Positions 50,106-59,298 are shown, counted from the first letter of the stretch. The stretch is 64,000 bases of DNA from Myxococcota bacterium (GCA_039030075.1 JBCCEW010000002.1:248001-312000); one strand, 5' to 3'. Notes: generated by a model from the sequence alone, not told the origin. Numbers and translations are program-made.

Positions 50106-50744
50106 ATGACGCCGATTCGGGTCGCGGTCGCTGACCACCACCCCGTCGTCCGCAAAGGTCTCGAGGTCGTCATGGGCGATCGCCCGGACCTCGCGATCGT
50201 GGGAACTGCAGTCGATCGCCAGTCGGCCATCGATCTCTGCCGCAAGGAATCCCCGGAGGTCCTCCTGACGGGGATCTCGCTCCCTGGCCCGAGCATCTTC
50301 GAGATGCTGCAGGTCTTGCGCCGGGAGAAGTCGCCGACCCAGGTGCTCGTCTTCAGCGGTCGCAGCGAAGAGGACTACGCCCTCTCGTGCATGGACGCGG
50401 GAGCCGCCGGGTTCGTTTCGAAGGAACAGTCGCCCGAGGAGATCCTCGATGCCGTGACGAAGGTGGCCGCGGGACAGCGCGTCGTCAGCGCTGCGGTCAG
50501 CGCGCAGCTCGCCGCCCGGGTTCTCGGCGGTTCCGAAGACCCGGTCGCCCATCAGCGCCTCTCGACCCGTGAGTTCGAGGTGTTCCTGTTGCTCGGGAGC
50601 GGGAACAGCGTGGGCGTGATCGCCCGACGACTGGGCATCAGCCCCAAGACGGTGAGTACCCATCGCGCGAACATCTGCGAGAAGACCGGCCTCGCGACGA
50701 ATGCGGAGATCATTCGCTACGTGGTCGCAAGAGAACTTGCGTGA
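50106..50744 (+). CDS. NarL/LuxR-type regulator lacking the phospho-acceptor Asp
   Basis: A 212-residue regulator. The receiver starts VAVADHHPVVRKGLEV and keeps Lys (GFVSKEQSPEEI), but the acceptor position is Gly (LLTGISLPGP). The LuxR helix-turn-helix is intact (LSTREFEVFLLLGSG, then RRLGISPKTVSTHRANI). It lies between the receiver-PilZ gene and another LuxR-type gene, all rightward. Confidence 0.87.
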   Translation: MTPIRVAVADHHPVVRKGLEVVMGDRPDLAIVGTAVDRQSAIDLCRKESPEVLLTGISLPGPSIFEMLQVLRREKSPTQVLVFSGRSEEDYALSCMDAGAAGFVSKEQSPEEILDAVTKVAAGQRVVSAAVSAQLAARVLGGSEDPVAHQRLSTREFEVFLLLGSGNSVGVIARRLGISPKTVSTHRANICEKTGLATNAEIIRYVVARELA

Positions 50745-50888
50745 GTGTTTCCTCTAGGACGATGGCTGACCCGTAAGACGTCTTTCCACCGATACCGTTC
50801 GTTGTCACGCGAACCTACGTTTCTCCCTCCGAACTAACAACGATGCAGCACTCCTTGGAGCGCGCATCACAACCTAAGGTGAATCATC

Positions 50889-51530
50889 GTGGGTACTCGA
50901 GTTCTTCTCGCGGATCACCACGTCATGTTCCGTGACGCGGTGCGAGCCCTGATCGAGAGCAACGCGGGATGCGAGGTCGTGGGGGAGGCTTCCGACGGAC
51001 ACGAAGCCCTGGCGGCTCTGGAGCAGGTCACGCCGGACCTGGTCGTGATCGAGACGACGCTGCCCAGACTGCCGGGCACGGAAGTCGCCCGACGGTCGAA
51101 GGGGAATGGCAGCCACGCGCGCTTCCTGTTCCTGTCGACGCGGAACGGACGCAAGCCGGTCGAGGAAGCGTTCCAGTCCGGCGCGTGCGGCTACCTCTGC
51201 AAGAGTGACTCGGCGAAGGACCTGTTGACGGCGATCGAAGCGACGCGCCGGGGGCAGACCTACCTCTCGCCGAGTGTCACGGGTCATCTGGTCGACATCG
51301 CCGTCGGCCGCGGGGCCACCGAGGGCAACGGCAGCAGTCTGACGAGCCGCGAGCTCGAGATCCTGCAGCTGATCGCCGAGGGCATGTCGAGCAAGGAGAT
51401 CGCGGCCGCGCTGCACGTGTCGGTGCGCACCGTCGACAGCCATCGGGCGAACCTGATGGAGAAGCTCGGCATTCGGAAGGTGTCGGGGCTGGTCCGCTAC
51501 GCGATTCGCGAAGGGTTGCTGCAACCCTGA
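50889..51530 (+). CDS. NarL/LuxR-type regulator with Glu at the phospho-acceptor position
   Basis: A 213-residue regulator starting with GTG at 50889 after AAGGTGA. The receiver has VLLADHHVMFRDAV, Lys in GYLCKSDSAKDLL, and Glu instead of Asp in LVVIETTLPRLPG. Glu can mimic phospho-Asp in some regulators, so it may be constitutively active. The LuxR domain is intact (LTSRELEILQLIAEGMSSKE, then VSVRTVDSHRANLMEK). It resembles the LuxR-type protein at 2.9 kb more than its immediate neighbour in the C-terminal helices (SGLVRYAIREGLLQP against AGLVRLAVREGLVEA). Confidence 0.87.
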   Translation: MGTRVLLADHHVMFRDAVRALIESNAGCEVVGEASDGHEALAALEQVTPDLVVIETTLPRLPGTEVARRSKGNGSHARFLFLSTRNGRKPVEEAFQSGACGYLCKSDSAKDLLTAIEATRRGQTYLSPSVTGHLVDIAVGRGATEGNGSSLTSRELEILQLIAEGMSSKEIAAALHVSVRTVDSHRANLMEKLGIRKVSGLVRYAIREGLLQP

Positions 51531-51597
51531 CGCACTGACAAGACATCCCCCCGCCAACCCACCCGCCACGCATCGCGTTCGTGGGAAAGGGGGACTG

Positions 51598-52869
51598 ATG
51601 CCGGTCTTGCCGAAGCCGGTCACGCGCACACCCGTGCTGAACTGGGTGCAGGCCCGGTTCGCGGATGGGACCCACTTCGTCTCGGACGCGCCGCCCGACT
51701 GTGCCAGCGAACTCGAACGCGGCTTTCCGATGAGCGCGACGTCCGGCCCGCCGGGAACGACGGCGAGGCTCGACGTCGGAACGCGTCGGCTCGAGGACGG
51801 GCAGCCCGTCTACTTCTTTCGCTATGCGGACGGGGCGGGCGTCTCGATCCAGCACGTCGTCGTGGCCGCCGACCTGCCCGACGCGGCCGCTGCCGAGGCG
51901 ATCGAAGCCGCGTTTGCGGTCCGCTACGGCGCTCCCCTGACCGCGCGGCTCGACGGGCTGGCCGGACATCTGCGCCGTCTGCGCGTGAGCGAGGCCACCG
52001 CGACCCTGGCCGAGCTCTTCCTTTCCGCCGAGGACACGCCCGCGGCGCCGCGCGCGTCGAAGTCCGTCGCGCGACCGCCCGCGCGCCGACCGCGCGATCC
52101 GAGCACCGTGCCCTGGTTGATCGCAGTCGCTGCCGTGGGCGTCGCGGCCTGGCTCGGTGGGTCGGGTGTGACTCCGCGCGTGCCGGAGTTGGCTCCGTCC
52201 GCGCCCGATGAAACGGCGCCGCGCCTGCCCGCGGTCGCAGCCCCTCCGCCTCTCCTCGAGCTGGCGGACCCGGGCGAGGTCGAGCGTCTCGGACTCCAGC
52301 TCGTGGCGGCGCGTCGTCGGCACGCGCAGGAGCTGGAGGCGCGTGATGCCCGCATCGCTTCGCTCGAGAGCGCGGTGAAGGAGCTCGAAGAGGCCGAGGA
52401 CCTGCCCGCCGCAGCGCCGCAGAAGCCGGCGCCCGCCCCGCAGTCGAAGCGGGACGCCGGGGGCACACCGGCGCGGGTGACGGCGAGCGTGCTCTGGGTG
52501 CGGGAGGGACCGAGTTCGGACCACAAGAAGGTGATGGGGCTCGTGCGGGGAACACCCGTGCGGATGGATTCCCAACGCCGCGATGGCTGGGCCCGGATCC
52601 TCCACCCGGCGAAGGGATGGGCGGCGGCGCGATATCTGGGAGACGTGAGTCTGGGCGACCCGTCTGTCGAACCGCCGCGCCCGGCGGCGAAGCGCAAGCC
52701 GCGGCCCGTGCCCGCGGACACCCCCGCCGCGGCAGCACCCGCCGTACCGGCTCCCGGCGCGGCTCGGCTGACGCCCGGCTTTGCCACCGAGCCGGGGGAT
52801 CTGCTGGGCTTCGGCGATCCGCGCGAGCTCGTGTCCGAACCCGACGAACGCGCCGACATCTGGCCCTAG
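51598..52869 (+). CDS. Membrane protein with C-terminal SH3-like domain
   Basis: A 423-residue protein, ATG at 51598 behind AAAGGGGGA. The first ~150 residues are unrecognised and probably cytosolic. One transmembrane helix follows (PWLIAVAAVGVAAWLGG, ~178-195), then a Pro-rich stretch and a coiled coil (HAQELEARDARIASLESAVK). A bacterial SH3 domain comes next (ASVLWVREGPSSDHKKVMGL, and GWAAARYLG), typical of wall binding in the periplasm. Link to motility is unproven. Confidence 0.72.
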   Translation: MPVLPKPVTRTPVLNWVQARFADGTHFVSDAPPDCASELERGFPMSATSGPPGTTARLDVGTRRLEDGQPVYFFRYADGAGVSIQHVVVAADLPDAAAAEAIEAAFAVRYGAPLTARLDGLAGHLRRLRVSEATATLAELFLSAEDTPAAPRASKSVARPPARRPRDPSTVPWLIAVAAVGVAAWLGGSGVTPRVPELAPSAPDETAPRLPAVAAPPPLLELADPGEVERLGLQLVAARRRHAQELEARDARIASLESAVKELEEAEDLPAAAPQKPAPAPQSKRDAGGTPARVTASVLWVREGPSSDHKKVMGLVRGTPVRMDSQRRDGWARILHPAKGWAAARYLGDVSLGDPSVEPPRPAAKRKPRPVPADTPAAAAPAVPAPGAARLTPGFATEPGDLLGFGDPRELVSEPDERADIWP

Positions 52870-52986
52870 CCGAGTCGCCCCAGACCCGGAGCAACCTCCC
52901 CCAGCGTCCCTCCGCTGCGCGTGTCATGCTGCCCGGCGAGCCGGCGTCGCTTCCCCGCGGAAGGCGTCGGCGCGACCGGAGGCCGC

Positions 52987-54216
52987 GTGTCCGCAGAAGC
53001 TCCCTATGTCGTCATCACGGGTGACACCCACGCCGGCGCGTCGATCGACGCCTACCGCGAGTACCTGGATCCTTCCGAGCGGGCCGAGTTCGACGAATGG
53101 CGGGGCGCCTACCGGAACCCCTCGAAGAAGCACCTCGGCAGCAAGAAGACCAAGAACTGGGATTCGGAGGAGCGCCGGCGCGACCTCGAATCCGACGGCG
53201 TCGTCGCCGAAGTGCTGTTCCCCAACACGGTTCCACCCTTCTACGAGAAGGCCTTCCACGTGGCACCGCCGGCGAAACCCGACCAGTACCGGCGCTGGCG
53301 AGCGGGCACGCGGGCCCACAACCGCTGGCTCGCCGAGTTCTGCGCGGAGGAGCCCGACCGCCGCGCCGGTATCGGGTTGATCCACCTGAACGACGTCGAC
53401 GAGGCGGTCGAGGACGTCGAATGGATCGCGAAGCACGGGCTGCGCGGCGGCATCCTGCTGCCGCTGCCGGCGCTCGACGACACCCACATCGCCCAGCTGA
53501 CGTCACCGAGCTACGAGCGTTTGTGGGCGGCGATCCAGGACCACGACCTCGTGATCAACCAGCACTCGGGTCAGGGGTGTCCGAACTACGCGGGTGAGCC
53601 CGGCGGCGACGCGCTCTGGGTGCTCGAGATGCCCTTCTTCGTGCAGCGCGGTTTCTGCCAGCTCATCTGGAGCGGCGTCTTCGAGCGCTACCCGCGGCTC
53701 CGGTACATCCTCACCGAGTCGGGCTGTGCCTGGGCTCCGCCACTCCTGCGCCGGATGGACGGGATCTACATGGGCATGAAGGCCGGCATGATGGGGGAGA
53801 TCGACATGTCGTCGTCGTACCTGCTCTCGGAGCCGCCCAGCTTCTACGCGAAGCGCAACTGCTACTACGGCGCGAGCTTCCCCTCGCCCGAGGACATCGA
53901 AGGGCGCGAGATCGTGGGTGTCGATCACATCTTGTGGGGGAACGACTATCCCCACTACGAGGGCTGCTACCCGTACTCGCGCGAGAACATGCGACTGGCC
54001 TTCGCCGACGTGAGTCCGCGCGAGGTGCAGAAGATGCTCGGCGAGAACGCGGCCGCGCTCTACGGTTTCGATCTCGAGAAGCTGCGCCCTGCGGCCGAGC
54101 GTCTCGGCATCACGCCCGCGCTCGTCCGCGAGCCGCTGGACGAGATCCCGGAAGACTCGGCCTGCCCGACCTTCCAGAAGGCGCGCTTCGCCAAGGCCGG
54201 ACTCTCGCTCTTCTGA
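52987..54216 (+). CDS. Amidohydrolase family 2 (metal-dependent hydrolase)
   Basis: A 409-residue TIM-barrel protein. The metal-binding D-x-H is in VITGDTHAGA (residues 13-15), with further conserved HSGQG and the late WGNDYPHYEGCYPYSRENM motif containing the catalytic Asp. Paralogues of this type are abundant in environmental actinobacteria and deltaproteobacteria and are usually tied to degradation of aromatic or polyketide-like compounds. Start taken as GTG 52987 behind GGAGG; the frame extends upstream to 52921 without support. Confidence 0.82.
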   Translation: MSAEAPYVVITGDTHAGASIDAYREYLDPSERAEFDEWRGAYRNPSKKHLGSKKTKNWDSEERRRDLESDGVVAEVLFPNTVPPFYEKAFHVAPPAKPDQYRRWRAGTRAHNRWLAEFCAEEPDRRAGIGLIHLNDVDEAVEDVEWIAKHGLRGGILLPLPALDDTHIAQLTSPSYERLWAAIQDHDLVINQHSGQGCPNYAGEPGGDALWVLEMPFFVQRGFCQLIWSGVFERYPRLRYILTESGCAWAPPLLRRMDGIYMGMKAGMMGEIDMSSSYLLSEPPSFYAKRNCYYGASFPSPEDIEGREIVGVDHILWGNDYPHYEGCYPYSRENMRLAFADVSPREVQKMLGENAAALYGFDLEKLRPAAERLGITPALVREPLDEIPEDSACPTFQKARFAKAGLSLF

Positions 54217-54228
54217 CGCGTCGCGCGG

Positions 54229-54894
54229 CTACTGCGAGCGGACGGAGCCCAGGGCCGCTGCGGCCGCGGCACCCATCTCCGAGACCTCCTGCGCGACGGC
54301 GGGACGCTCGCGCATCCGCGCGTCCCAGGCGTGGAACGCCGCGTGGTCCGAGGGAGCGCTGGCCCCCAGCGTGCCGGCCGCGTTGCACATCACGAACGTT
54401 CCGATGTCCGCGACGCTGTAGTCCCCACACAGATAGGGCCCGGCGGTGAGCGCTTTGTCGAGCCGCGCGTAGTGGGCCTCCCAGGCGGCAAGCGCCGCGG
54501 ACACCCGTTCGCCGCCGCCGCCCCCGTCCGCAGTCGCGTAGAAGACGCCCTCGATCAGATCCCACAGCGGCGGGAACAGGATCTCGTCTGCAGCGGCTTC
54601 GAGCTGTCGGCAGCGTGCGCGCTCGGCGGCGTCGGCGGGATAGAGGGGAGGGTGGGGATTGCGATCCTCGAGGTACTCGAGCAACACGGTCGAGTCGTAG
54701 AGCACCAGGTCGCCATCCACGAGGACCGGCACTTCCGCCTTCGGGTTGTGGGCGGCGACGTCCGGGTGATGGGGCAGGTAGCGATCGGCCACACTCCAGC
54801 CGACCTCGATGCGCTCGTATTCGCAGCCTTTTTCCGCGAGAGCGATCCGGACCTTGGCGGTAAACAGGCTGAGCGGGCCCGAGTAGAGACGCAT
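54229..54894 (-). CDS. Glutathione S-transferase family protein
   Basis: A 221-residue protein with an N-terminal thioredoxin-like domain (RLYSGPLSLFTAKVRIALAE, then AEVPVLVDGDLVLYDSTVLL, the glutathione-contact region) and a C-terminal helical domain. Start at ATG 54894 behind CCGGAGG. It is convergent with the amidohydrolase and divergent from the MocR regulator, which may control it. Confidence 0.87.
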   Translation of the reverse strand: MRLYSGPLSLFTAKVRIALAEKGCEYERIEVGWSVADRYLPHHPDVAAHNPKAEVPVLVDGDLVLYDSTVLLEYLEDRNPHPPLYPADAAERARCRQLEAAADEILFPPLWDLIEGVFYATADGGGGGERVSAALAAWEAHYARLDKALTAGPYLCGDYSVADIGTFVMCNAAGTLGASAPSDHAAFHAWDARMRERPAVAQEVSEMGAAAAAALGSVRSQ

Positions 54895-54956
54895 GTCGAG
54901 AACCTCCGGTGGATGGAACTCCGAGAATCTCCCGCCTGGTGCGGATCCACGAAAGA

Positions 54957-54990
54957 TCCAAAATCGACTAGATTTATAGGTCCAATCGAC
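54957..54990. promoter_or_regulatory. Direct repeats in the GST/MocR divergent region
   Basis: TCCAAAATCGAC (54957-54968) and TCCAATCGAC (54981-54990) are direct repeats 24 bp apart in an AT-richer 133-bp gap. MocR regulators often bind direct repeats, so this is the probable operator controlling gst and the regulator itself. Confidence 0.45.
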
Positions 54991-55027
54991 GGGCCCGGAG
55001 CGGCCGCGAGGAAGGAAGGAGGACCCC

Positions 55028-56494
55028 ATGTGGCTGTCCCTGGACGGAAACGGGGCGCTCTATCGGCAGACGTATCGGGCGCTGCGCCAGGCCATCCTCG
55101 ACGGCCAGCTCGCCGCGGGCGCGCAGCTGCCGTCGAGTCGCACGCTGGCCGAGGAGCTCCAGGTGGCGCGCAACACCGTGCTCCAGGCCTACGAGCAGCT
55201 GGTGGCCGAGGGGTACGCGGTGCCCCGCCGCGGCGCGGGCACCTTCGTGGCGTCCGAGCTCCCGGACGCACCGCCGCCCGCCCAGAGCGAGCGGCCGAAC
55301 GACGACCAGGCGGCGCCGCGGCTCTCGGTGTTCGGCGAACGCGGGGCGGCGCTCTTCGGCAACCGGCTCGGCTGGGGCCGCCGTCGACCGACGCCCCGCT
55401 ACGACTTTCGCTATGGCGAGCCCGCTTTCGACGACTTTCCCCACGCGACCTGGTGTCGGCTGTTGGCGCGCCGCGCTCGCCGCGCCAGCGAGCGCCATCT
55501 CTCCTACAGCGAACCCGGCGGTGCCCCCGAGCTGCGCGAAGCCCTGGCCGGCTACCTCGCGCGCACGCGCGGTGTGGTCTGCGACGCCGCCTCGGTGTTG
55601 GTGGTGTACGGGACCCAGCAGGCGATCGACCTCACGGCGCGGGTGCTGCTCGATCCCGGCGACCGCGCGATCGTCGAGGAGCCCGGTTACCCCGGGATTC
55701 GCAACGCGCTCGCGATGAATGGCGCTGAGGTCGTCCCTGCCCGCGTCGATGCCGAGGGCATCGTCGTCGACGACATCGCCGACACGTCTGCGCGTCTCGC
55801 CTGCGTGACCCCTTCGCACCAGTTTCCCCTCGGCGGGGTGATGCCGCTCGGGCGACGTCTGGCCCTGCTCGATTGGGCCGAACGCGTGGACGCCGTGGTC
55901 CTCGAGGACGACTACGACGGGGAGTTCCGCTACGACGGCCGGCCCCTCGAATCGTTGCGCGCCCTCGACCGCCGGGGGCGGGTGCTCTACGTCGGCACGA
56001 CGTCGAAGGTGATGTTCCCGAGTCTGCGCATCGCATACCTCGTGCTCCCCGAGGCGCTGCGCCCGGCGTTCTTCGCGGCGAAGGCGTTCGCGGACACCGG
56101 GACGGCGCACCTCGAACAGCGTGTGCTCGCCGACTTCATCGACCAGGGGTTCTTCGAACGTCACCTGCGCCGGGCGCGGGTCCGCAACGCGGCACGCCGG
56201 GCCGCGCTCCTCGAAGCGCTCACGGACGAGATCGGAAGCGACGTCGAGGTGGTCGGCGAGAACTCGGGCCTGCATCTGGTCGCCTGGCTCGACCGGGTGA
56301 AGCCCGGAGACCTGCGCACCCTGCGCGAGTTGGCGGCGCGTCGCGACGTGGGCATCCACCCGGTGACGCCCTTCTACACCCAACGACCCACGCGCGCCGG
56401 CATCATCCTCGGCTACGCCGCCCTCGACGAAGCCGCGATCCGCGAGGGCATCGGCCGCCTCGCCGAGGCACTGCGCGAGCTGCGGGCGCTCTGA
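55028..56494 (+). CDS. MocR/PdxR-type regulator (GntR helix-turn-helix plus aminotransferase fold)
   Basis: A 488-residue fusion. Residues 1-75 are a GntR winged helix (ALRQAILDGQLAAGAQLPSS, then NTVLQAYEQLVAEGYAV). The rest is a fold-type I aminotransferase domain with the PLP lysine in VGTTSKVMFPSLR and the DDYDGEFRYDGRP motif. Such proteins sense PLP or amino compounds. Start at ATG 55028 after GGAAGGAGG. Confidence 0.92.
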   Translation: MWLSLDGNGALYRQTYRALRQAILDGQLAAGAQLPSSRTLAEELQVARNTVLQAYEQLVAEGYAVPRRGAGTFVASELPDAPPPAQSERPNDDQAAPRLSVFGERGAALFGNRLGWGRRRPTPRYDFRYGEPAFDDFPHATWCRLLARRARRASERHLSYSEPGGAPELREALAGYLARTRGVVCDAASVLVVYGTQQAIDLTARVLLDPGDRAIVEEPGYPGIRNALAMNGAEVVPARVDAEGIVVDDIADTSARLACVTPSHQFPLGGVMPLGRRLALLDWAERVDAVVLEDDYDGEFRYDGRPLESLRALDRRGRVLYVGTTSKVMFPSLRIAYLVLPEALRPAFFAAKAFADTGTAHLEQRVLADFIDQGFFERHLRRARVRNAARRAALLEALTDEIGSDVEVVGENSGLHLVAWLDRVKPGDLRTLRELAARRDVGIHPVTPFYTQRPTRAGIILGYAALDEAAIREGIGRLAEALRELRAL

Positions 56495-56535
56495 AGCCAG
56501 CCTGGCGCGTGCGGCCGTGCGATCCCTAGTGTTGC

Positions 56536-56559
56536 GGACCGGGTCGCTCGGCCCGGTCC
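56536..56559 (+). terminator. Hairpin after the MocR gene
   Basis: GGACCGGG and CCCGGTCC form a perfect 8-bp stem with an 8-base loop, 42 bp after the MocR stop. No U-run follows, so termination is plausible rather than certain. Confidence 0.45.
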
Positions 56560-56635
56560 CTCCAGGAGACTCCGTGACCGCTCTCGCTCCGCCGCTGCCC
56601 GCCGTCATCGCGGCTTCTCGAATCCAGGGAACGGC

Positions 56636-58066
56636 GTGAGCCCTCCCGAGCTCGACGCCATCGTGGTGGGCTCCGGCCCGAACGGCTTGGCGGCCGCCAT
56701 CGCTCTCGCGCAAACGGGGGCGTCCGTACGCGTGCTGGAATCGAGCGACACGATCGGCGGCGGTACGCGGACCCGCGCGCTCACGCTGCCCGGTTTCGTC
56801 CACGACGTGTGCTCGGCGGTGCATCCGATGGGCATCTTGTCGCCGTTCTTCCGGGAGCTGCCCCTGGAAGCCCACGGCCTGCGCTGGAAGACGCCGAGTG
56901 CCTCGGTGGCGCATCCCCTCGACGACGGACCCGCGGTCCTGTTGGTGCGCTCTCTCGAGGAAACCGCGGCCGGGCTCGGCGGCGACGCTTCCGCGTATCG
57001 ACGCCTGATCGCGCCGCTTCTCCGGCGCCCCCACGCGCTGCTGGCGGACGCGATGGGGCCACTGCGGTTTCCCGACGACCCGGTCAGCTTCCTGCACTTC
57101 GGCCTTCGCGCCGGATTCTCGGCGAATCGCCTGGCGCGCCTCTGCTTCCGGGAGGAGCGAGCACGCGCGCTCTTCGCGGGCTGCGCCGGCCACTCGGTCT
57201 TGCCCCTGACCCAGCCCCTCACCGCGGCCCTCGGCGTGTTGTTCGCCGTGACCGGCCACGTCGAGGACTGGCCGGTCGCCGAGGGAGGCTCGCAGCAAAT
57301 CTCCCAGGCCCTTGCGTCGTACTTCGAGAGCCTCGGCGGCACGATCGAGACGAATCACCGCGTGGAGGCCCTCCACGATCTGCCGCCGACCCGCGCCATC
57401 CTCTTCGACACGTCGCCCGCCGCCCTGTCGGCGATCGCGGGCAACGCATTGCCCGATGGCTATCGCAAGCGGCTCGGTCGCTACCGCTACGGCCCGGGGT
57501 CGTTCAAGGTGGACTGGGCGCTCGACGGGCCGATCCCCTGGAAGGACGAGGCCTGCCGGCGCGCCTCCACGGTGCACGTGGGTGGCACCCTCGAGGAGAT
57601 CTGCGCGTCCGAACGCGACATGTACGCCGGGCGCCACAGCGACCGTCCCTATCTCATTCTTTGTCAGCAGAGTGAGTGCGATGCGAGCCGTGCACCGGAG
57701 GGCCAGCATACGGGCTACGCCTATTGCCACGTGCCTGCCGGGTCGACGGTCGACCGCACCGAGGTGATCGAAGCGCAGGTCGAGCGCTTCGCACCCGGCT
57801 TCCGGGATCGGATCCTGGCGCGTCACACCATGGGGCCAGCGGATTTCGAAGCCTACAACGCGAACTACATCGGGGGCGCGGTGACCGGCGGCGTAGCCGA
57901 CGCACTCCAGCTCTTCAATCGACCCGTCACCCGTTGGGATCCATACGCGACGCCGAACGAGCGCTTGTTCCTGTGCTCCGCAGCGACACCGCCGGGAGGC
58001 GGCGTCCACGGCCAGTGCGGCTATTGGGCGGCCCAGTCCGTGCTGCGGCGCTGGAAGCGGCGCTGA
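56636..58066 (+). CDS. Phytoene-desaturase-like FAD/NAD(P) oxidoreductase
   Basis: A 476-residue protein. The Rossmann dinucleotide motif VVGSGPNGLAAAIALAQTG is at residues 10-28, with FAD-binding C-terminal sequence GGGVHGQCGYWAAQSVLRR. This subgroup includes carotenoid/retinoid-type desaturases and isomerases; the substrate is unknown. GTG at 56636 follows AGGGA. It lies 77 bp before the SDR gene in the same direction. Confidence 0.86.
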   Translation: MSPPELDAIVVGSGPNGLAAAIALAQTGASVRVLESSDTIGGGTRTRALTLPGFVHDVCSAVHPMGILSPFFRELPLEAHGLRWKTPSASVAHPLDDGPAVLLVRSLEETAAGLGGDASAYRRLIAPLLRRPHALLADAMGPLRFPDDPVSFLHFGLRAGFSANRLARLCFREERARALFAGCAGHSVLPLTQPLTAALGVLFAVTGHVEDWPVAEGGSQQISQALASYFESLGGTIETNHRVEALHDLPPTRAILFDTSPAALSAIAGNALPDGYRKRLGRYRYGPGSFKVDWALDGPIPWKDEACRRASTVHVGGTLEEICASERDMYAGRHSDRPYLILCQQSECDASRAPEGQHTGYAYCHVPAGSTVDRTEVIEAQVERFAPGFRDRILARHTMGPADFEAYNANYIGGAVTGGVADALQLFNRPVTRWDPYATPNERLFLCSAATPPGGGVHGQCGYWAAQSVLRRWKRR

Positions 58067-58143
58067 CGGGCCTGGGTCGCATCCGCCCCCGCGAGCGTGT
58101 ATACGACCCGTGAGATCCGAACCGTGCCGAAGGGGGGTGGACG

Positions 58144-59298
58144 GTGGCGGAGGTTTTCCTGACGGGAGCCACGGGGTTCCTCGGTGGCGAACTGCTTCGG
58201 GAACTGCTGGAGCACGATCGCCGGCGCATCGCGTGTCTGATTCGAGCGGAGAGCGCTGACGCCGCCCAGCTGCGCGGTGCCGAGGCCCTCGACCGTGCCC
58301 TGGGGCGCCCTCCGCGCCCCGAAGAACGCGCGCGGGTCGACTGGGTCTGGGGCGACATCGAGGCACCCGGCCTCGGCTGGTCCGACGCCCAACGCGCCGG
58401 CGTCGTCCGCGAGGTTCGGGAGATCTTTCATTGCGCGGCCACCACGCGCTTCGACCTGCCCCTCGACGAAGCCGAGCGGGTGAACGTCGTCGGGCTGCGG
58501 TCGATCGTGGAGTTGGCGGAGTCCTGCCGCGCCCATGGTTCCTTCCGGCGGCTGCACCACGTCAGCACGGCCTACGTGGCGGGCATGACGAACGGCGACG
58601 CCATTGCCGACGACCTCCCGGCCGACGACCACACGTTTCGCAACAGCTACGAGCGCACGAAGGCCCGGGCGGAGCGCGCGCTTCGCACGCACGCGACGCT
58701 CCCGGTCAGCATCTATCGGCCGTCGATCATCATCGGGGACAGTCGCAGAGGTCGCACCACCGGTTGGAGCACCATCTACTTCCCGATGCGGATGGTGGCG
58801 GGCGGACACGTCCGCTACCTGCCCTGGGCGGGCGCCCAGCGCCTCGACTGCGTGCCCGTCGACTTCGTCGCTCGCGCGATCCGTGTGTTGGCCCGTCGCG
58901 ACGACACGCTGGGGCGCTGCTTTCATCTGACCGCCGGAAACGAGGCCATCACCGTCGAGCGGTTGCTGCGCGAAACACTCGCCGGGATCGCCCGTCGCGG
59001 CGAAGTCCTGCCCGATCCGCCCGCACGTGGGGTCGGACGCCTCGGGTGGGGTGCGCTCTCCCTCGGCTATCGCCTGTTCGCGACGGGCGCGCGCCGACGG
59101 GGGTTCGAGCGCTTCCGCGAGTACGTCCCGTACCTACGGATCTCCACCGTCTTCGACAACCGGCGTGAGCTCGAGTTGCTGGCGAAGGAGGGCGTTCCGT
59201 TGCCCGACGTCGACCAGTTCCTGTGCCGGGTCGTCGACTTCGCGCTCGCCCAGAACTTCGGTCGCGACGAGGACCGCCCGCGGATCCAGACCCGCTAG
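58144..59298 (+). CDS. Extended SDR, thioester/fatty-acyl reductase type
   Basis: A 384-residue NAD(P)-binding protein of the male-sterility / thioester-reductase group. The cofactor motif TGATGFLGG is at residues 7-15 and the catalytic Tyr and Lys are in NSYERTKA (~170), with HHVSTAYVAG supplying the Ser/Thr region. It has no carrier or adenylation domain, so it would act on acyl-CoA, carrier-bound or sterol-like substrates made elsewhere. GTG start at 58144. Confidence 0.85.
   Translation: MAEVFLTGATGFLGGELLRELLEHDRRRIACLIRAESADAAQLRGAEALDRALGRPPRPEERARVDWVWGDIEAPGLGWSDAQRAGVVREVREIFHCAATTRFDLPLDEAERVNVVGLRSIVELAESCRAHGSFRRLHHVSTAYVAGMTNGDAIADDLPADDHTFRNSYERTKARAERALRTHATLPVSIYRPSIIIGDSRRGRTTGWSTIYFPMRMVAGGHVRYLPWAGAQRLDCVPVDFVARAIRVLARRDDTLGRCFHLTAGNEAITVERLLRETLAGIARRGEVLPDPPARGVGRLGWGALSLGYRLFATGARRRGFERFREYVPYLRISTVFDNRRELELLAKEGVPLPDVDQFLCRVVDFALAQNFGRDEDRPRIQTR

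Noticed and set aside
54974-58366. Leftward open frame of 1130 codons
   Set aside because: It lies opposite two clearly recognisable genes (MocR regulator, desaturase-like oxidoreductase); its product is low-complexity Arg/Gly/His-rich antisense sequence typical of GC-rich DNA.
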